DNA from: Thiorhodovibrio winogradskyi
GTDB lineage: Bacteria; Pseudomonadota; Gammaproteobacteria; Chromatiales; Chromatiaceae
Reading direction: 5' to 3'
Assembly: GCF_036208045.1 (NCBI RefSeq)
Contig: NZ_CP121472.1
Location: forward strand, 3,483,531-3,547,530
Length of the DNA stretch: 64,000 nt
Position numbers and translations under genes: made by a program. The first letter of the stretch is position 1. Each line of letters starts with the position of its first letter. Positions 35,976 through 46,906 of this stretch are shown here, piece by piece. Below the pieces are notes generated by a model that saw nothing but the letters and a program-made list of their open reading frames with translations, had not been told where the DNA came from and did not search any database.

Positions 35976-38333
35976 ATGACCACAGCGACCCAGCCCCTCG
36001 ACTCCGAACAGCTGCGCAAGCTCGACGCCTGGTGGCGCGCGGCCAACTATCTCTCGGTCGGGCAGATTTATCTCTACGACAATCCGCTGCTGAAAGAGCC
36101 GCTTTCGCTGGCGCACATCAAACCGCGCCTGCTCGGCCACTGGGGCACGACGCCGGGACTGAGCTTCATCTACGTGCATCTCAACCGCGTCATCAAGGAC
36201 CAGGATCTCAGCATGATCTATGTCGCCGGTCCGGGCCACGGCGGACCGGCGATGGTGGCGAACGCCTATCTGGAAGGGACCTACAGCGAGGTCTATCCGA
36301 ACATTGCCCAGGACGAGGACGGGATGCGGCGGCTGTTCAAGCAGTTCTCCTTTCCCGGCGGCATCCCCAGTCATGTTGCGCCCGAGACGCCGGGGTCGAT
36401 CAACGAGGGCGGCGAGCTGGGCTATGCGCTCTCGCATGCCTTCGGCGCGGCCTTCGACAATCCGGAGCTGATCGTCGCCTGCGTGGTCGGCGATGGCGAG
36501 GCTGAGACCGGCCCAATGGCCACGAGCTGGCACTCGAACAAGTTCCTCAACCCCATCCACGACGGCGCCGTGCTGCCCATCCTGCACCTGAACGGCTACA
36601 AGATCGCCGGTCCCACGGTGCTCGCGCGCATACCCCGCGATGAGCTGGAGGCGCTGTTCAAGGGCTATGGTTACGCGCCCTATTTTGTCGAGGGCGACGA
36701 CCCGATGACCATGCATCAGCTCATGGCCGCCACACTCGATACGGTGGTCGCCGAGATCCAGCGCATCCAGAACGATGCCCGCGCCTTCGGTTTCGACACC
36801 CGCCCGCGCTGGCCCATGATCATCCTGCGCTCGCCCAAGGGCTGGACCGGCCCGGAGAGCGTGGATGGGAAGGCGACCGAAGGCACCTTTCGCTCGCATC
36901 AGGTGCCGATGGCCGATATGACGCGACCCGGCCATCTGAAGATCCTGGAAGACTGGCTTAGGAGCTATCGCCCGGAGGAGTTGTTCGACGCGACCGGCAA
37001 GCTCAACGCTGAGATCGCGGCCCTCGCCCCGCACGGTGAGCGGCGCATGAGCGCCAGTCCGCACGCCAATGGCGGCCTGCTGCTGCGCGATCTGCGGATG
37101 CCGGATTTTCGCGACCATGCGGTGGCGGTGCCCAGTCCGGGTGGCGTGGACGCCGAGGCGACTCGCGTCCAGGGTCGCTTCATCCGCGATCTGGTGCGGC
37201 TCAATCCCGACAACTTTCGCGTCTTCAGCCCGGATGAAACGGCCTCGAACCGCTGGGATGCGGTGTTCGAGGTAACGGATCGCTGCTCGGTCGCGCAGAT
37301 TCTCACCGGTGACGAGCATGTCGGGCCGGATGGCCGGGTGATGGAGATGTTGAGCGAGCATCAGTGCGAGGGCTGGCTCGAAGGCTATCTGCTCACCGGT
37401 CGGCACGGCTTTTTTTCCTGCTACGAAGCCTTCATCCATATCATCGATTCGATGTTCAATCAGCACGCCAAGTGGCTCAAGGTGTGCAACCACATCCCCT
37501 GGCGGCGGCCCATTGCCTCGCTCAACTATCTGCTCTCATCGCATGTCTGGCGGCAGGATCACAACGGCTTCAGCCATCAGGATCCCGGCTTCATCGACCA
37601 CGTCATCAACAAAAAAGCGGCGGTCATCCGCGTCTATCTGCCCCCGGATGCCAACACCCTGCTGTCGGTGACCGATCACTGTCTGCGCAGTCGCAACTAC
37701 ATCAACGTCATCGTGGCCGGCAAACAGTCCGCGCCCCAGTGGCTCGACATGGACGCCGCCATCAAGCACTGCACCGCCGGCATCGGCATCTGGCCCTGGG
37801 CCAGCAACGACCAGGGTAGCGAGCCAGAGGTCGTGATGGCCTGCGCCGGTGACGTGCCGACACTCGAAACCCTGGCGGCGGTCACCCTGCTGCACGAACA
37901 TTTTCCGGAACTGAAGCTCCGGGTCATCAACGTGGTCGATCTGATGAAGCTCCAGCCGCCCAGCGAACACCCGCACGGGCTGAGCGATCGGGAGTTCGAT
38001 CTGCTCTTCACCACCGACAAGCCGATCATCTTCGCCTATCACGGCTATCCCTGGCTGATCCACCGGCTCACCTATCGCCGCACCAACCACCACAACCTGC
38101 ATGTGCGCGGCTACAAGGAAGAAGGCACCACCTCAACGCCCTTCGATACCGTGGTTAAAAACGATCTGGATCGCTTCGATCTGGTCGCCGATGTCATTGA
38201 TCGCGTGCCACGACTCGGACCCCAAGCTGCCTACGCCAAGCAAGCGATTCGCGACAAGCTCATCGAGCACCAGCAGTACATCGCCGAGCATGGCGAGGAT
38301 CTGCCGGAGGTGCGGGATTGGAAATGGGTGTAA
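35976..38333 (+). CDS. xfp: Xylulose-5-phosphate/fructose-6-phosphate phosphoketolase
   Basis: The 785-residue thiamine-diphosphate enzyme has the length and blocks of phosphoketolases: [63 protein letters not shown]-like [41 protein letters not shown] and [20 protein letters not shown]. It cleaves xylulose-5-phosphate (and often fructose-6-phosphate) with phosphate to give acetyl phosphate plus an aldose phosphate. The start at 35976 follows AAGGAATC. The nearby transaldolase and transketolase remnant suggest a pentose-phosphate and acetyl-phosphate context; a recurring palindrome precedes it. Confidence 0.96.
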   Translation: MTTATQPLDSEQLRKLDAWWRAANYLSVGQIYLYDNPLLKEPLSLAHIKPRLLGHWGTTPGLSFIYVHLNRVIKDQDLSMIYVAGPGHGGPAMVANAYLEGTYSEVYPNIAQDEDGMRRLFKQFSFPGGIPSHVAPETPGSINEGGELGYALSHAFGAAFDNPELIVACVVGDGEAETGPMATSWHSNKFLNPIHDGAVLPILHLNGYKIAGPTVLARIPRDELEALFKGYGYAPYFVEGDDPMTMHQLMAATLDTVVAEIQRIQNDARAFGFDTRPRWPMIILRSPKGWTGPESVDGKATEGTFRSHQVPMADMTRPGHLKILEDWLRSYRPEELFDATGKLNAEIAALAPHGERRMSASPHANGGLLLRDLRMPDFRDHAVAVPSPGGVDAEATRVQGRFIRDLVRLNPDNFRVFSPDETASNRWDAVFEVTDRCSVAQILTGDEHVGPDGRVMEMLSEHQCEGWLEGYLLTGRHGFFSCYEAFIHIIDSMFNQHAKWLKVCNHIPWRRPIASLNYLLSSHVWRQDHNGFSHQDPGFIDHVINKKAAVIRVYLPPDANTLLSVTDHCLRSRNYINVIVAGKQSAPQWLDMDAAIKHCTAGIGIWPWASNDQGSEPEVVMACAGDVPTLETLAAVTLLHEHFPELKLRVINVVDLMKLQPPSEHPHGLSDREFDLLFTTDKPIIFAYHGYPWLIHRLTYRRTNHHNLHVRGYKEEGTTSTPFDTVVKNDLDRFDLVADVIDRVPRLGPQAAYAKQAIRDKLIEHQQYIAEHGEDLPEVRDWKWV

Positions 38334-38378
38334 ACGCGCTTGGCAATGGCCGGCGGTGATGTCAGGGCAGCCGGCTAG

Positions 38379-38396
38379 CGTGCGCTAGCGAACAGA
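38379..38396. promoter_or_regulatory. Palindromic element, copy before 38528 gene
   Basis: CGTGCGCTAGCGAACAGA matches the core and right arm of the 4385 copy. It lies 131 bp before the ATG at 38528. Confidence 0.5.
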
Positions 38397-38527
38397 CGGC
38401 GCGGACGCCTGGGGGCCACACTCCCCAGCGTTATCCGCTTTAGATGTCATGAAGCGTGCGCAGGATTCCGCAAACACTCCGACGCACAGGATGCCGGCGA
38501 GTTTCACTCTTTCGCGGAGGATGATTG

Positions 38528-38944
38528 ATGACAATGCAACGCAAGTTGACCATCGGGGCCGTCACAGTCGCGGTGTTGATTCTTGGTTTCCTCTGGCTAC
38601 GCTGGGGACCGAGTTCTTGGGAGGTCCAGATCACCGGCGTCACCGGTGACGGCCGCAATGTGCAATACCGCATCGAGTCGGTGCGTGCTGGTACGGCAGA
38701 TACCTTGATCTTCAAGAACGCCGACGCCGGTTTTATGCCGCCCTATTTCAAATTCGACTCCGCGACGCTGCAAGCCATTGCCAGTCGTGTGACCCGCGAA
38801 TGTCCGCAGGAAGTGGTCACCATGAACGGCTATGGCTTTCGTATTCCCTGGCTCGATATGTTTCCAAACGTCATATCCATTGAAGCGCCGGAGCGCTGCC
38901 GCAAGGCATCCACGAGAAGCGATGGCAGTGATGCTGCGACTTGA
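38528..38944 (+). CDS. Hypothetical single-pass membrane protein
   Basis: The 138-residue protein has one N-terminal membrane helix (LTIGAVTVAVLILGFLWLRW). A small, mostly beta periplasmic domain follows with QYRIESVRAGTADTLIFKNA, FKFDSATLQAIASRVTRECP and YGFRIPWLDMFPNVISI. Two cysteines (near residues 101 and 125) could form a disulfide. I do not recognise the family. GGAGG precedes the ATG at good spacing. Confidence 0.7.
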   Translation: MTMQRKLTIGAVTVAVLILGFLWLRWGPSSWEVQITGVTGDGRNVQYRIESVRAGTADTLIFKNADAGFMPPYFKFDSATLQAIASRVTRECPQEVVTMNGYGFRIPWLDMFPNVISIEAPERCRKASTRSDGSDAAT

Positions 38945-39112
38945 ATGCTTTGGCTGATGTCCGGTGGCGAGCGGATATCCTGATGCACACACCGAGTTGA
39001 GACTGCTTTCGTTGGTCCAGGATGCAGCGAATCCTCGGCGATGAATCTCGCACTGATTCGCCTGCTTGAGCCAGGCGTGAGAACCAGCGAACCAACGAGC
39101 AGGCAGAGGTGT

Positions 39113-40180
39113 ATGGTCATTAAGAAGAAGGCGGTGGCGACAGCCATCCTGATCGCCATCGCCGCTACTGCGGTCCTGGCCTGGATCACCCTGCAACCCT
39201 CGGGGCCGGGCGCCGGTTTCGTCAGCGGCAATGGCCGCATCGAGGCCACCGAGATCGACGTCGCCACCAAGCTTGCCGGACGGGTGGAAGACATCCTGGT
39301 CAGTGAAGGCGACTTTGTGCAGGCCGGTCAGCCCCTGGCACGGATGCAGGTCGACGTCCTGGACGCGCAGCGCGACGAGGCGCTGGCCAAATCCCGCCAG
39401 ACCGTCACCGCCGTCGCCAGCGCCAAGGCTCAGGTCGCGGTGCGCCAGAGCGACACCGCCGCGGCGCAGGCGCTGGTGGGTCAGCGCGAGAGCGAGCTGG
39501 ACGCGGCGCAGCGGCGCTACGCCCGTTCAGTGACCCTGTCAGAGAAGGGCATGACGACCCGCCAGATCCTCGACGACGACCGTGCCCGCGTGCATGGCGC
39601 CGAGGCGACGTTGGCCGGTGCGAAGGCCCAGGTGACCGCGAGTGAGGCGGCGACCACGGCCGCGCGCGCCGCGGTCGTCGGCGCCGACTCCGGCGTGGAG
39701 GCCAGCGCGGCGACGGTGGCCCGTGTCGAGGCCGACATCGAGGACAGTCACCTCATGTCCCCACGCGCCGGGAGGGTGCAATATCGCATCGCCCAGCCCG
39801 GCGAGGTGTTGGCCGCCGGCGGCAAGGTGCTCAACCTGGTGGATCTCAGCGATGTCTACATGACCTTCTTCCTGCCCGAGCGGGCGGCCGGTCGGGTGGC
39901 GCTGGGCAGCGAGGTGCGTCTCGTGCTCGATGCGGCGCCGCAGTATGTGATCCCGGCGCGGGTGTCCTATGTCGCCAGCACCGCGCAGTTCACGCCCAAG
40001 ACGGTGGAGACGGCCAGCGAGCGGCAGAAGCTGATGTTCCGCGTCAAGGCGCGGATCGACCCGGCGCTGCTGAAAAAACACCGCGCGCTGGTCAAGACCG
40101 GCCTGCCCGGTATGGCCTGGCTCAAGCTTGATGCGGACACTGCCTGGCCGGCTGACCTGGTCATCAAGGTGCCGGATTGA
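39113..40180 (+). CDS. HlyD-family membrane fusion protein (YhiI-like)
   Basis: The 355-residue protein has one N-terminal membrane helix ([20 protein letters not shown]), a lipoyl/barrel-sandwich half ([20 protein letters not shown] and [13 protein letters not shown]), a long coiled-coil hairpin (about residues 85-215) and the second half ([20 protein letters not shown]). This is a periplasmic adaptor linking an inner-membrane exporter to the outer membrane. Its stop overlaps the next gene, an RbbA-like ABC protein, matching the yhiI-rbbA-yhhJ operon of E. coli. The start at 39113 follows AGAGGT. Confidence 0.9.
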   Translation: MVIKKKAVATAILIAIAATAVLAWITLQPSGPGAGFVSGNGRIEATEIDVATKLAGRVEDILVSEGDFVQAGQPLARMQVDVLDAQRDEALAKSRQTVTAVASAKAQVAVRQSDTAAAQALVGQRESELDAAQRRYARSVTLSEKGMTTRQILDDDRARVHGAEATLAGAKAQVTASEAATTAARAAVVGADSGVEASAATVARVEADIEDSHLMSPRAGRVQYRIAQPGEVLAAGGKVLNLVDLSDVYMTFFLPERAAGRVALGSEVRLVLDAAPQYVIPARVSYVASTAQFTPKTVETASERQKLMFRVKARIDPALLKKHRALVKTGLPGMAWLKLDADTAWPADLVIKVPD

Positions 40181-43071
40181 GCGCCGGCATGGTCCCGCCG
40201 CCCCTGGTCGATCCACCACCGGGGCGGGACGCCCCGGCTCCAATCACCCATTCGGTCGCCAGCCTGGTCGGTGTCGGCCTGCGCTACGGCAAAGTCGTGG
40301 CGCTGGATGACATCACCCTGGACATTCCAGCCGGGCGCATGGTCGGCCTGCTCGGCCCGGATGGTGTGGGTAAATCCAGCCTGCTGGCGCTCTTGTCCGG
40401 CGCCCGTGCTATTCAACAGGGCCAGGTGCGAGCCTTGGGCGGGGATATGGCCAGTGCGCGCCATCGTGGGCGCGTCTGCCCGCGTATCTCCTACATGCCC
40501 CAGGGCCTGGGCAAGAACCTCTATCCGACCCTGTCGATCGAGGACAACCTTCAGTTCTTCGGTCGGCTGTTCGGCCACCCGGCCGCCGAGCGCCGCCGCC
40601 GCATCGACGCACTGACCGCGAGCACCGGCCTGACGCCGTTCCTGTCGCGCCCGGCCGGCAAGCTCTCGGGCGGCATGAAACAGAAGCTCGGGCTCTGCTG
40701 CGCGCTGATTCACGACCCGGACCTGCTGATCCTGGACGAGCCGACCACCGGCGTCGATCCGCTCGCCCGCTCGCAGTTCTGGGATCTGATCAAGGCGATC
40801 CGCTCCGTCGATTCCACGCAGGACAGCACCTTCGACGCCACTCCTCGCACTGAACAAGGCCGACGCCAGGATAGCCCCGAGCGCGCTGGCACGAGCATGA
40901 GCACGGGCACGGGCATGAGCGTGATCGTCGCCACCGCCTACATGGACGAGGCGCAGGACTTCGACTGGCTGGTGGCGATGGATGCCGGCCGTGTCCTGGC
41001 CACCGGCACGCCGGCCGAGCTGCTGGAGCGCACCGGCGCCGACTCGCTGGACGCGGCCTTCATCGCCCTGCTGCCGGAGGACCGTCGGCGCGGTCATCGC
41101 GCCGTGACCATCCCGCCGCTTGCGGCCGCCAGCGACGCGGACATCGCCATCGAGGCCAAAGACCTCACCATGCGTTTCGGCGATTTCGTCGCCGTCGATC
41201 ATGTGAATCTCTCCATCCGTCGCGGCGAGATCTTCGGTTTCATCGGCTCCAACGGCTGCGGCAAGTCCACCACCATGAAGATGCTGACCGGCCTGCTGCC
41301 GGCCAGCGCGGGCAGCGCGGCGCTATTCGGGCAGGCGGTCGACCCCAAGGACATCGGCACGCGCAGGCGAGTGGGCTACATGTCGCAGGCGTTTTCGCTC
41401 TATTCGGAACTCTCGGTGCGCCAGAACCTGGTGCTGCACGCGCGTCTCTTTCAGGTGCCGGAGACCGAGATCCCGGCGCGGGTGGAGGAGATGATCCAAC
41501 GGTTCGGTCTGGCCGAGTCGGTCGACGCGCTGCCCGGCACGCTGCCGCTGGGCATCCGCCAGCGTCTCTCGCTGGCCGTGGCCATGGTGCATCGGCCCGA
41601 GCTGCTGATCCTGGACGAACCCACCTCGGGCGTGGACCCCATCGCGCGCGACAGCCTCTGGCAACTGATGATCGACCTGGCGCGCAACGACCGAGTCACC
41701 ATCTTCATTTCCACCCATTTCATGAACGAGGCCGCGCGCTGCGACCGTATCTCGCTGATGCACGCCGGGCGCGTGCTGGTCACCGATGCCCCCGCCGAGC
41801 TGGTGCGTCAACGCGGCGCGGCGACGCTGGAGACGGCCTTCATTGGCTATCTGGAAGACGCCGGCGCGCGCGGCGAGACGTCGGCCGCGCTGGCGCCGGC
41901 GGCCCCAGCAGTTCCAGCGTCCGCGCCACGCGCCCGCCGCCTTCCCTTCAGCCCGGGGCGCGCCTGGAGCTACGCGCTGCGCGAGACACTGGAGCTGCGA
42001 CGCGACCCGATGCGCGCCACCATGGCTCTGTTGGGAACGGCGCTGCTGATGTTCGTCTTCGGCTATGGCATCAGCCTGGACGTAGAGGACCTGAGCTACG
42101 CCGTGCTCGACCGCGACCGGACCGGCTTGAGCCAGAACTATGCGCTGAACCTGTCCGGCTCGCGCTACTTCGTCGAGCGCCCGCCGATCCAGGACGACCG
42201 CGATCTCGACCGGCGGATGCGCGCCGGCCAGCTCGCGCTGGCCATCGAGATCCCGCCCGGCTTCGCGCGCGACATCGCGCGCGGTCACAGCGTCCAGATC
42301 GGCGCCTGGGTGGACGGCGCCATGCCGGTGCGCGCCGAGACAGTGCGGGGCTATGTGCAGGGGATGCACCGGGGTTGGCTATTGGAGCAGGCGAAACAGC
42401 GGCTCGGTCAGGATGCCGCGGTCAGCCCGGCTACGATCGAGACCCGCTTTCGCTACAACCCGGACGTGCGCAGCCTGCCGGCGATGGTGCCGGCGGTCAT
42501 CCCCATGCTGCTGCTGATGATCCCGGCGATGCTGACCGCGCTGTCGGTGGTGCGCGAGAAGGAGCTGGGCTCGATCATCAATCTCTACGTCACCCCGGTC
42601 ACCCGCGGCGAGTTCCTGCTCGGCAAGCAGATGCCGTACATCCTGCTGGCGATGCTCAACTTCGCCCTGCTGACGCTGCTGGCGGTCACCGTCTTCGGGG
42701 TCGCGGTGAAGGGTAGCCTGCTGGCGCTGACGGCGGGGGCGCTGCTGTTCGTGACCTTCTCGACCGGCTTCGGCCTCTTCGCCTCGACCTTCACGCGCAG
42801 CCAGATCGCGGCCATGTTCGTGACCATCATCGGCACCATCATCCCGGCGATTCAGTTCTCCGGCATGTTGAATCCGGTGTCCTCGCTCGAAGGCGTGGGG
42901 CATGTCATCGGCCAGGTCTATCCGGCCGCGCATTTCCTGACCATCACGCGCGGCGTCTTCAACAAGGCGCTGGGCTTCGCCGGCCTCGAGGCCTCCTTCT
43001 GGCCGCTCGCGCTGGCGGTGCCGGTGATCCTGGCCCTGTCGATCCTGCTGTTGAAGAAGCAGGCGCGCTGA
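40177..43071 (+). CDS. RbbA-like double ABC ATPase fused to ABC-2 permease
   Basis: The 964-residue protein has two ATPase domains followed by an ABC-2 permease. The first (about residues 25-300) has Walker [12 protein letters not shown], signature [10 protein letters not shown] and DEPTTGVDP. The second (about 325-560) has [14 protein letters not shown], a degenerate signature (LPLGIRQR) and DEPTSGVDP. The permease (about 600-960) has a large periplasmic loop. E. coli RbbA, a ribosome-associated ATPase, has this same layout. An insertion of about 40 residues after the first Walker B carries extra Ser/Thr. The start is a TTG overlapping the previous stop; ATG 40189 is an alternative. Confidence 0.9.
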   Translation: MSAGMVPPPLVDPPPGRDAPAPITHSVASLVGVGLRYGKVVALDDITLDIPAGRMVGLLGPDGVGKSSLLALLSGARAIQQGQVRALGGDMASARHRGRVCPRISYMPQGLGKNLYPTLSIEDNLQFFGRLFGHPAAERRRRIDALTASTGLTPFLSRPAGKLSGGMKQKLGLCCALIHDPDLLILDEPTTGVDPLARSQFWDLIKAIRSVDSTQDSTFDATPRTEQGRRQDSPERAGTSMSTGTGMSVIVATAYMDEAQDFDWLVAMDAGRVLATGTPAELLERTGADSLDAAFIALLPEDRRRGHRAVTIPPLAAASDADIAIEAKDLTMRFGDFVAVDHVNLSIRRGEIFGFIGSNGCGKSTTMKMLTGLLPASAGSAALFGQAVDPKDIGTRRRVGYMSQAFSLYSELSVRQNLVLHARLFQVPETEIPARVEEMIQRFGLAESVDALPGTLPLGIRQRLSLAVAMVHRPELLILDEPTSGVDPIARDSLWQLMIDLARNDRVTIFISTHFMNEAARCDRISLMHAGRVLVTDAPAELVRQRGAATLETAFIGYLEDAGARGETSAALAPAAPAVPASAPRARRLPFSPGRAWSYALRETLELRRDPMRATMALLGTALLMFVFGYGISLDVEDLSYAVLDRDRTGLSQNYALNLSGSRYFVERPPIQDDRDLDRRMRAGQLALAIEIPPGFARDIARGHSVQIGAWVDGAMPVRAETVRGYVQGMHRGWLLEQAKQRLGQDAAVSPATIETRFRYNPDVRSLPAMVPAVIPMLLLMIPAMLTALSVVREKELGSIINLYVTPVTRGEFLLGKQMPYILLAMLNFALLTLLAVTVFGVAVKGSLLALTAGALLFVTFSTGFGLFASTFTRSQIAAMFVTIIGTIIPAIQFSGMLNPVSSLEGVGHVIGQVYPAAHFLTITRGVFNKALGFAGLEASFWPLALAVPVILALSILLLKKQAR

Positions 43072-43073
43072 GG

Positions 43074-44198
43074 ATGCCGCACCTCGCCAACATCTATCGG
43101 CTGGGCATCAAGGAACTCTGGAGCCTGGCGCGCGACCCCATGATGCTCGTCCTCATCGCCTACACCTTCACGGTGTCCATCTATGTCGCCGCCACGGCGA
43201 TGCCGGAGACCCTGCACAAGGCGCCGATCGCCATCGTCGATGAGGACGCCTCACCGCTGTCGGCGCGCCTCGCCAGCGCCTTCTATCCGCCGCGCTTCGA
43301 TCCGCCGGCGATGATCAGTCTGTCCGCGATCGACGCAGGCATGGATGCCGGGACCTATACCTTCGTGCTGGATATCCCGCCGGACTTTCAACGCGACCTG
43401 CTGGCCGGGCGCTCGCCCGCCATCCAGCTCAATGTCGATGCCACGCGCATGAGCCAGGCCTTTACCGGCAGCCGCTTTGTCCAGCAGATCGTGCTGGGCG
43501 AGGTCACGGCGTTCATGCAGGGCTATCGCGGCAGTGTCGCGTTGCCGGTGGAACTGGCCCTGCGCAACCGATTCAATCCCAACCTGGAGCAGTCCTGGTT
43601 CGGCGCGCTGATGGAGATCATCAACAACGTGACCCTGCTTTCGATCATCCTGACCGGCGCGGCGCTGATCCGCGAGCGCGAGCACGGCACCATCGAGCAC
43701 CTGCTGGCAATGCCGATCACGCCGGCGGAGATCATGCTGGCCAAGGTCTGGTCGATGGGGCTGGTGGTGGTGCTGGCCGCCGCCGTGGCGATGGTCTTCG
43801 TCGTGCAGGGCGTGCTGCGCATCCCGATCGAGGGCTCGCTGGCGCTCTTTCTGGTCGCCGCCGCGCTGCATCTGTTCGCCACCACCTCGCTCGGCATCTT
43901 CATGGCCACGCTGGCGCGCTCCATGCCGCAGTTCGGAATGCTCGCGGTGCTTATCCTGTTACCGCTGCAACTGCTCTCGGGCAACTCCACCCCGCGCGAG
44001 AGCATGCCGGCACTGGTACAGGACGTGATGCTGGCCGCGCCGACCACGCACTTCGTCACCGCCGCCCAGGCCATCCTCTATCGCGGCGCCGACCTTGAGG
44101 TGGTCTGGCCGCCGTTCCTCGCGCTGGCCGTGATCGGCGCGGTGTTCTTCGGCATCGCGCTGAGTCGCTTTCGCCGCACCATCAGTGCGATGGCCTAG
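43074..44198 (+). CDS. ABC-2 type permease (YhhJ-like)
   Basis: The 374-residue membrane protein has an N-terminal helix (MMLVLIAYTFTVSIYVAATA), a periplasmic domain of about 130 residues, then five C-terminal helices (such as VTLLSIILTGAALIREREHG and VVVLAAAVAMVFVVQGVLRI). EREHGTIEHLLAMP is the ABC-2 signature region. It begins 2 bp after the RbbA-like gene and should form the second half of the transport channel. Confidence 0.92.
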   Translation: MPHLANIYRLGIKELWSLARDPMMLVLIAYTFTVSIYVAATAMPETLHKAPIAIVDEDASPLSARLASAFYPPRFDPPAMISLSAIDAGMDAGTYTFVLDIPPDFQRDLLAGRSPAIQLNVDATRMSQAFTGSRFVQQIVLGEVTAFMQGYRGSVALPVELALRNRFNPNLEQSWFGALMEIINNVTLLSIILTGAALIREREHGTIEHLLAMPITPAEIMLAKVWSMGLVVVLAAAVAMVFVVQGVLRIPIEGSLALFLVAAALHLFATTSLGIFMATLARSMPQFGMLAVLILLPLQLLSGNSTPRESMPALVQDVMLAAPTTHFVTAAQAILYRGADLEVVWPPFLALAVIGAVFFGIALSRFRRTISAMA

Positions 44199-44244
44199 CA
44201 CCGATCCAGCCACGGGAAAGACCAATGATTCGGACCATTGCGCC

Positions 44245-44579
44245 ATGAAGACCTATCTCGACTGCTATCCCTGTTTCCTGCGGCAAGCCCTGAGCGCGGC
44301 GCGCCAGGCCGAAGCGGCCTGGATGCGTTCAGTCACATCATCGACAACGGTTCGGATGCGCCTGGCACCTTGCTTGAGCATTGCTCCGCGGCGTTTCGCA
44401 AGCAATTCGCCCAAGCACCGCTGATCCTGGCTAAGGGCCAAGCCAACTACGAGACACTCAGCGAGACCCAGGCGCCGGTGTTCTTCCTGCTCCAGGCGAA
44501 GTGCGCGGTCATCGCTGGCGATCTGGGCGTGCCGATCGGCAGCGTGGTGCTGAAGGCGTCGGCGGGGATGGACCCATAG
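44245..44579 (+). pseudogene. DUF89 (ARMT1-like) phosphatase gene with large internal deletion
   Basis: The first ~25 codons (MKTYLDCYPCFLRQALSAAR) match the N terminus of DUF89 metal-dependent phosphatases. After about 44330, in a different frame, come the family's C-terminal motifs (HIIDNGSDAPGTLLEHCSAA and LILAKGQANYETLSETQAPV). Roughly 170 residues of the central part are missing, along with a frame change, so it cannot encode the normal enzyme. It lies just after the permease gene. Confidence 0.85.
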
Positions 44580-44943
44580 GGCACGGCGACCGACTCGGGA
44601 CCGCGGACAGACGGATACCGGAGCGTCGCGGTCGGGATGACCAATGTCGCGAGGCGCTCGCGAATCCGCCAGGACGCTTATGTGCGGCAGCGTACCGACA
44701 GCCATTGCCAGTGCGCCTAAAAGAAGCCTATCGCATTGGTTCAGTTTAACGCTGACAGATGAGCGTTCGGCCCCTTGCGCAGACCAGCATCCTACCAATC
44801 TTGACTGGAGGAACTGGATCGGCAATGGGAAGCGGAATCTGACGCCACGCCCCCAGCGAGCCCCCTCTAGCCCACTGGCCCAACCGTCCCCGCCGACCGC
44901 CGTTGGCGCAACCCCAAATCTGCCTGAGCCCAGGACTGCAAAC
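44580..44943. other. Intergenic region upstream of transaldolase
   Basis: No gene is supported. It contains a variant of the recurring palindrome at 44681. The long in-frame extension upstream of the transaldolase ATG is proline/arginine-rich, lacks a ribosome site and is not part of the enzyme. Confidence 0.55.
44681..44700. promoter_or_regulatory. Palindromic element variant before transaldolase
   Basis: TGTGCGGCAGCGTACCGACA resembles the variants before the CsbD genes (CGTACCGA core) and lies 243 bp before the transaldolase ATG. Confidence 0.45.
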
Positions 44944-46029
44944 ATGAACCCCACACAGGCACTCCATCAGCTCGGCCAGAGCCTCTGGCTGGACAACATC
45001 ACGCGCAACCTGCTGCGCAGCGGCACCCTGGCGCGTTACATCGGCGAGTTATCGGTGACTGGCCTGACCTCGAACCCGACCATCTTCGAGCATGCGATCG
45101 GCGCGTGCGACAGCTACGACGACAGCATCCGCGTGCTCGCCGACAGAGGTCTGTCGGATGAGGATCTGTTCTTTGCACTCGCCCTCGAAGACCTGACGCA
45201 AGCGGCCGATCTGTTCCGACCTGCCTTCGACGCCAGCGACGGTCTGGACGGATGGGTGTCGCTCGAAGTCTCGCCGCTGCTGGCCCACAACACGGCTCAC
45301 ACCATCCGGGACGCGAACCGGCTGCATGCGAAGGCCGACAAGCCCAACCTGTTCATCAAGATCCCCGGCACGGCCGAGGGCATCGCGGCCATCGAGGAAG
45401 CCATCTTCGAGGGCGTGCCGGTCAACGTCACGCTGCTGTTCTCGTGCGAACAGGTGCTGGCCGCCGCCGAAGCTTACATGCGCGGCATCGAGCGCCGGCT
45501 GGCGGCCAGGCTCGATCCGAACGTGGCGTCGGTGTTGTCGCTCTTCGTCAGCCGCTGGGACGTCGCAGTGGAGGATTCCGTCGCGCCGCCTTTCCGCAAT
45601 CGGTTGGGCATCGCCATCGCCCTGCGCACCTTCAAGGCGCACGGCGAACTCTTGGCCTCGGAGCGTTGGCAGCGACTCGCCGCCACCAGCGCGCGCCCGC
45701 CGCGCCTGCTGTGGGCCAGCACCGGCACCAAGGATCCCGCGGCGTCGGACACCTTGTACGTCGAGGCGCTAGCAGCGCCCGGAACCATCAACACCTTGCC
45801 CGAGAAGACACTGCTGGCCTTTGCCGATCACGGCCAGGTCGAACTGGCACTGCCTGCCGACTGCGGCGACGCCGAAGCCGTGATCGCGGACTTCCGACGC
45901 GAAGGTATCGATGACGACGGACTCGCCGCCCGGCTGCAGCGCGAGGGGGTCGATGCGTTCGCTACCTCCTGGCATGCGCTGCTCACGCGCATCCGCGAGA
46001 AGCGCGCTTCACCGGCGCCGCGGACATGA
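44944..46029 (+). CDS. tal: Transaldolase
   Basis: The 361-residue protein has the transaldolase blocks [35 protein letters not shown], the Schiff-base lysine region [28 protein letters not shown] and [11 protein letters not shown]. It transfers a dihydroxyacetone unit between sugar phosphates in the pentose-phosphate pathway. The length fits the longer bacterial Tal class often fused or linked to transketolase or phosphoglucose isomerase. Its stop overlaps the ATG of a transketolase gene that is broken after about 65 codons. Confidence 0.95.
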   Translation: MNPTQALHQLGQSLWLDNITRNLLRSGTLARYIGELSVTGLTSNPTIFEHAIGACDSYDDSIRVLADRGLSDEDLFFALALEDLTQAADLFRPAFDASDGLDGWVSLEVSPLLAHNTAHTIRDANRLHAKADKPNLFIKIPGTAEGIAAIEEAIFEGVPVNVTLLFSCEQVLAAAEAYMRGIERRLAARLDPNVASVLSLFVSRWDVAVEDSVAPPFRNRLGIAIALRTFKAHGELLASERWQRLAATSARPPRLLWASTGTKDPAASDTLYVEALAAPGTINTLPEKTLLAFADHGQVELALPADCGDAEAVIADFRREGIDDDGLAARLQREGVDAFATSWHALLTRIREKRASPAPRT

Positions 46030-46224
46030 GCGCGACCAGCCTCGATCGGCTGTGCATCAGCACCCTGCGCACGCTGGCCATCGACCAGGTGCAGCGGGCC
46101 AACTCCGGGCACCCCGGTACGCCGATGGGCGCGGCGCCCATCCGCCTACTGCCTGTGGCAGCGCTTCCTGCGCTTTGACCCCGAAGACGCCGCCTGGCCC
46201 GACCGCGACCGCTTCGTGCTGTCG
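46026..46224 (+). pseudogene. Transketolase 5' remnant
   Basis: The translation [20 protein letters not shown] then [10 protein letters not shown] is the start of transketolase. One extra base near 46140 shifts the frame, after which [20 protein letters not shown] then RDRFVLS continues the match. At about 46222 the sequence switches, within a shared CTGTCGGT-like stretch, to glucan synthase sequence. Only about 10 percent of a normal transketolase remains. Its ATG overlaps the transaldolase stop, so the two genes were once an operon. Confidence 0.88.
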
Positions 46225-46641
46225 GTGACCGGTTATGTCGAATGGGTGCTCGGGCATCTGCGCCCCAAATCGGCGCTGCATCTGGTCAGCTTCTGGGCGC
46301 GCAGCGGCGATTATCAGTCCGGCGGCGCCTTCGGCTTCCGCGATCAACTGCAAGACGCCATGGCGCTCATCCATGCCGAGCCAGGGCTGGTGCGCGAGCA
46401 TCTGTTGCGCTGTGCCGGGCGCCAGTTCCGCGAAGGCGATGTGCAGCACTGGTGGCATCCGCCTTCAGGTCGCGGTGTGCGTACCCGTTGCTCGGATGAC
46501 TATCTGTGGCTACCGCTGGCAACCTGTCGCTATGTCCTGATCACCGGCGACAGCGGCGTGCTTGATGAGACTGCGCCCTTCCTCGATGGCCGCCTGGTCA
46601 GTGGCGAGGACGACGGCTACTACGGCAACAGCAGCCGATAG
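46216..46641 (+). pseudogene. Third cyclic glucan synthase fragment (GH94 part)
   Basis: The frame [20 protein letters not shown] matches the complete protein at about 19450. It then jumps about 155 residues to [20 protein letters not shown] and continues through [20 protein letters not shown] and [16 protein letters not shown] before ending in a foreign stop (GNSSR). It covers only an internal piece of the GH94 domain with a deletion and cannot be functional alone. Confidence 0.88.
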
Positions 46642-46648
46642 CGGGTCA

Positions 46649-46673
46649 GGTGGATGCGCTGCGCTTATCCACC
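46649..46673. repeat. REP-like palindrome
   Basis: An imperfect 25-bp inverted repeat with arms GGTGGATGCGCT and GCGCTTATCCACC, followed by CTACG. This is a dispersed intergenic palindrome type seen in many proteobacteria. It marks the boundary between the remnant genes and the defence locus. Confidence 0.6.
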
Positions 46674-46906
46674 CTACGATCACGTTGGTTGATGATCGCC
46701 GGCATCATGTGGTTGAGATCATCAGACCTGACTGAATGCTGGGCTCAATGCTGGGCTGAATACTTATCTGATATCAAGAGGTTGCACGCCATTACCGAAG
46801 GGATAGCCGCCAAGTTTCGCTTGATCCTGGATGGAGGTTTCGACCGTCTCTGCTAACCTATATGGTCAGTCTGACGTGCGTCTCTTGAGATCAGGAACAA
46901 CCACCC

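Noticed and set aside
35961-37493. A 510-codon minus-strand frame
   Set aside because: It lies wholly within phosphoketolase on the opposite strand and reflects GC-rich codon third positions.
46650-46856. A 68-codon plus-strand frame before brxE
   Set aside because: It starts within a REP-like palindrome and lacks a ribosome site and homology; more likely intergenic.
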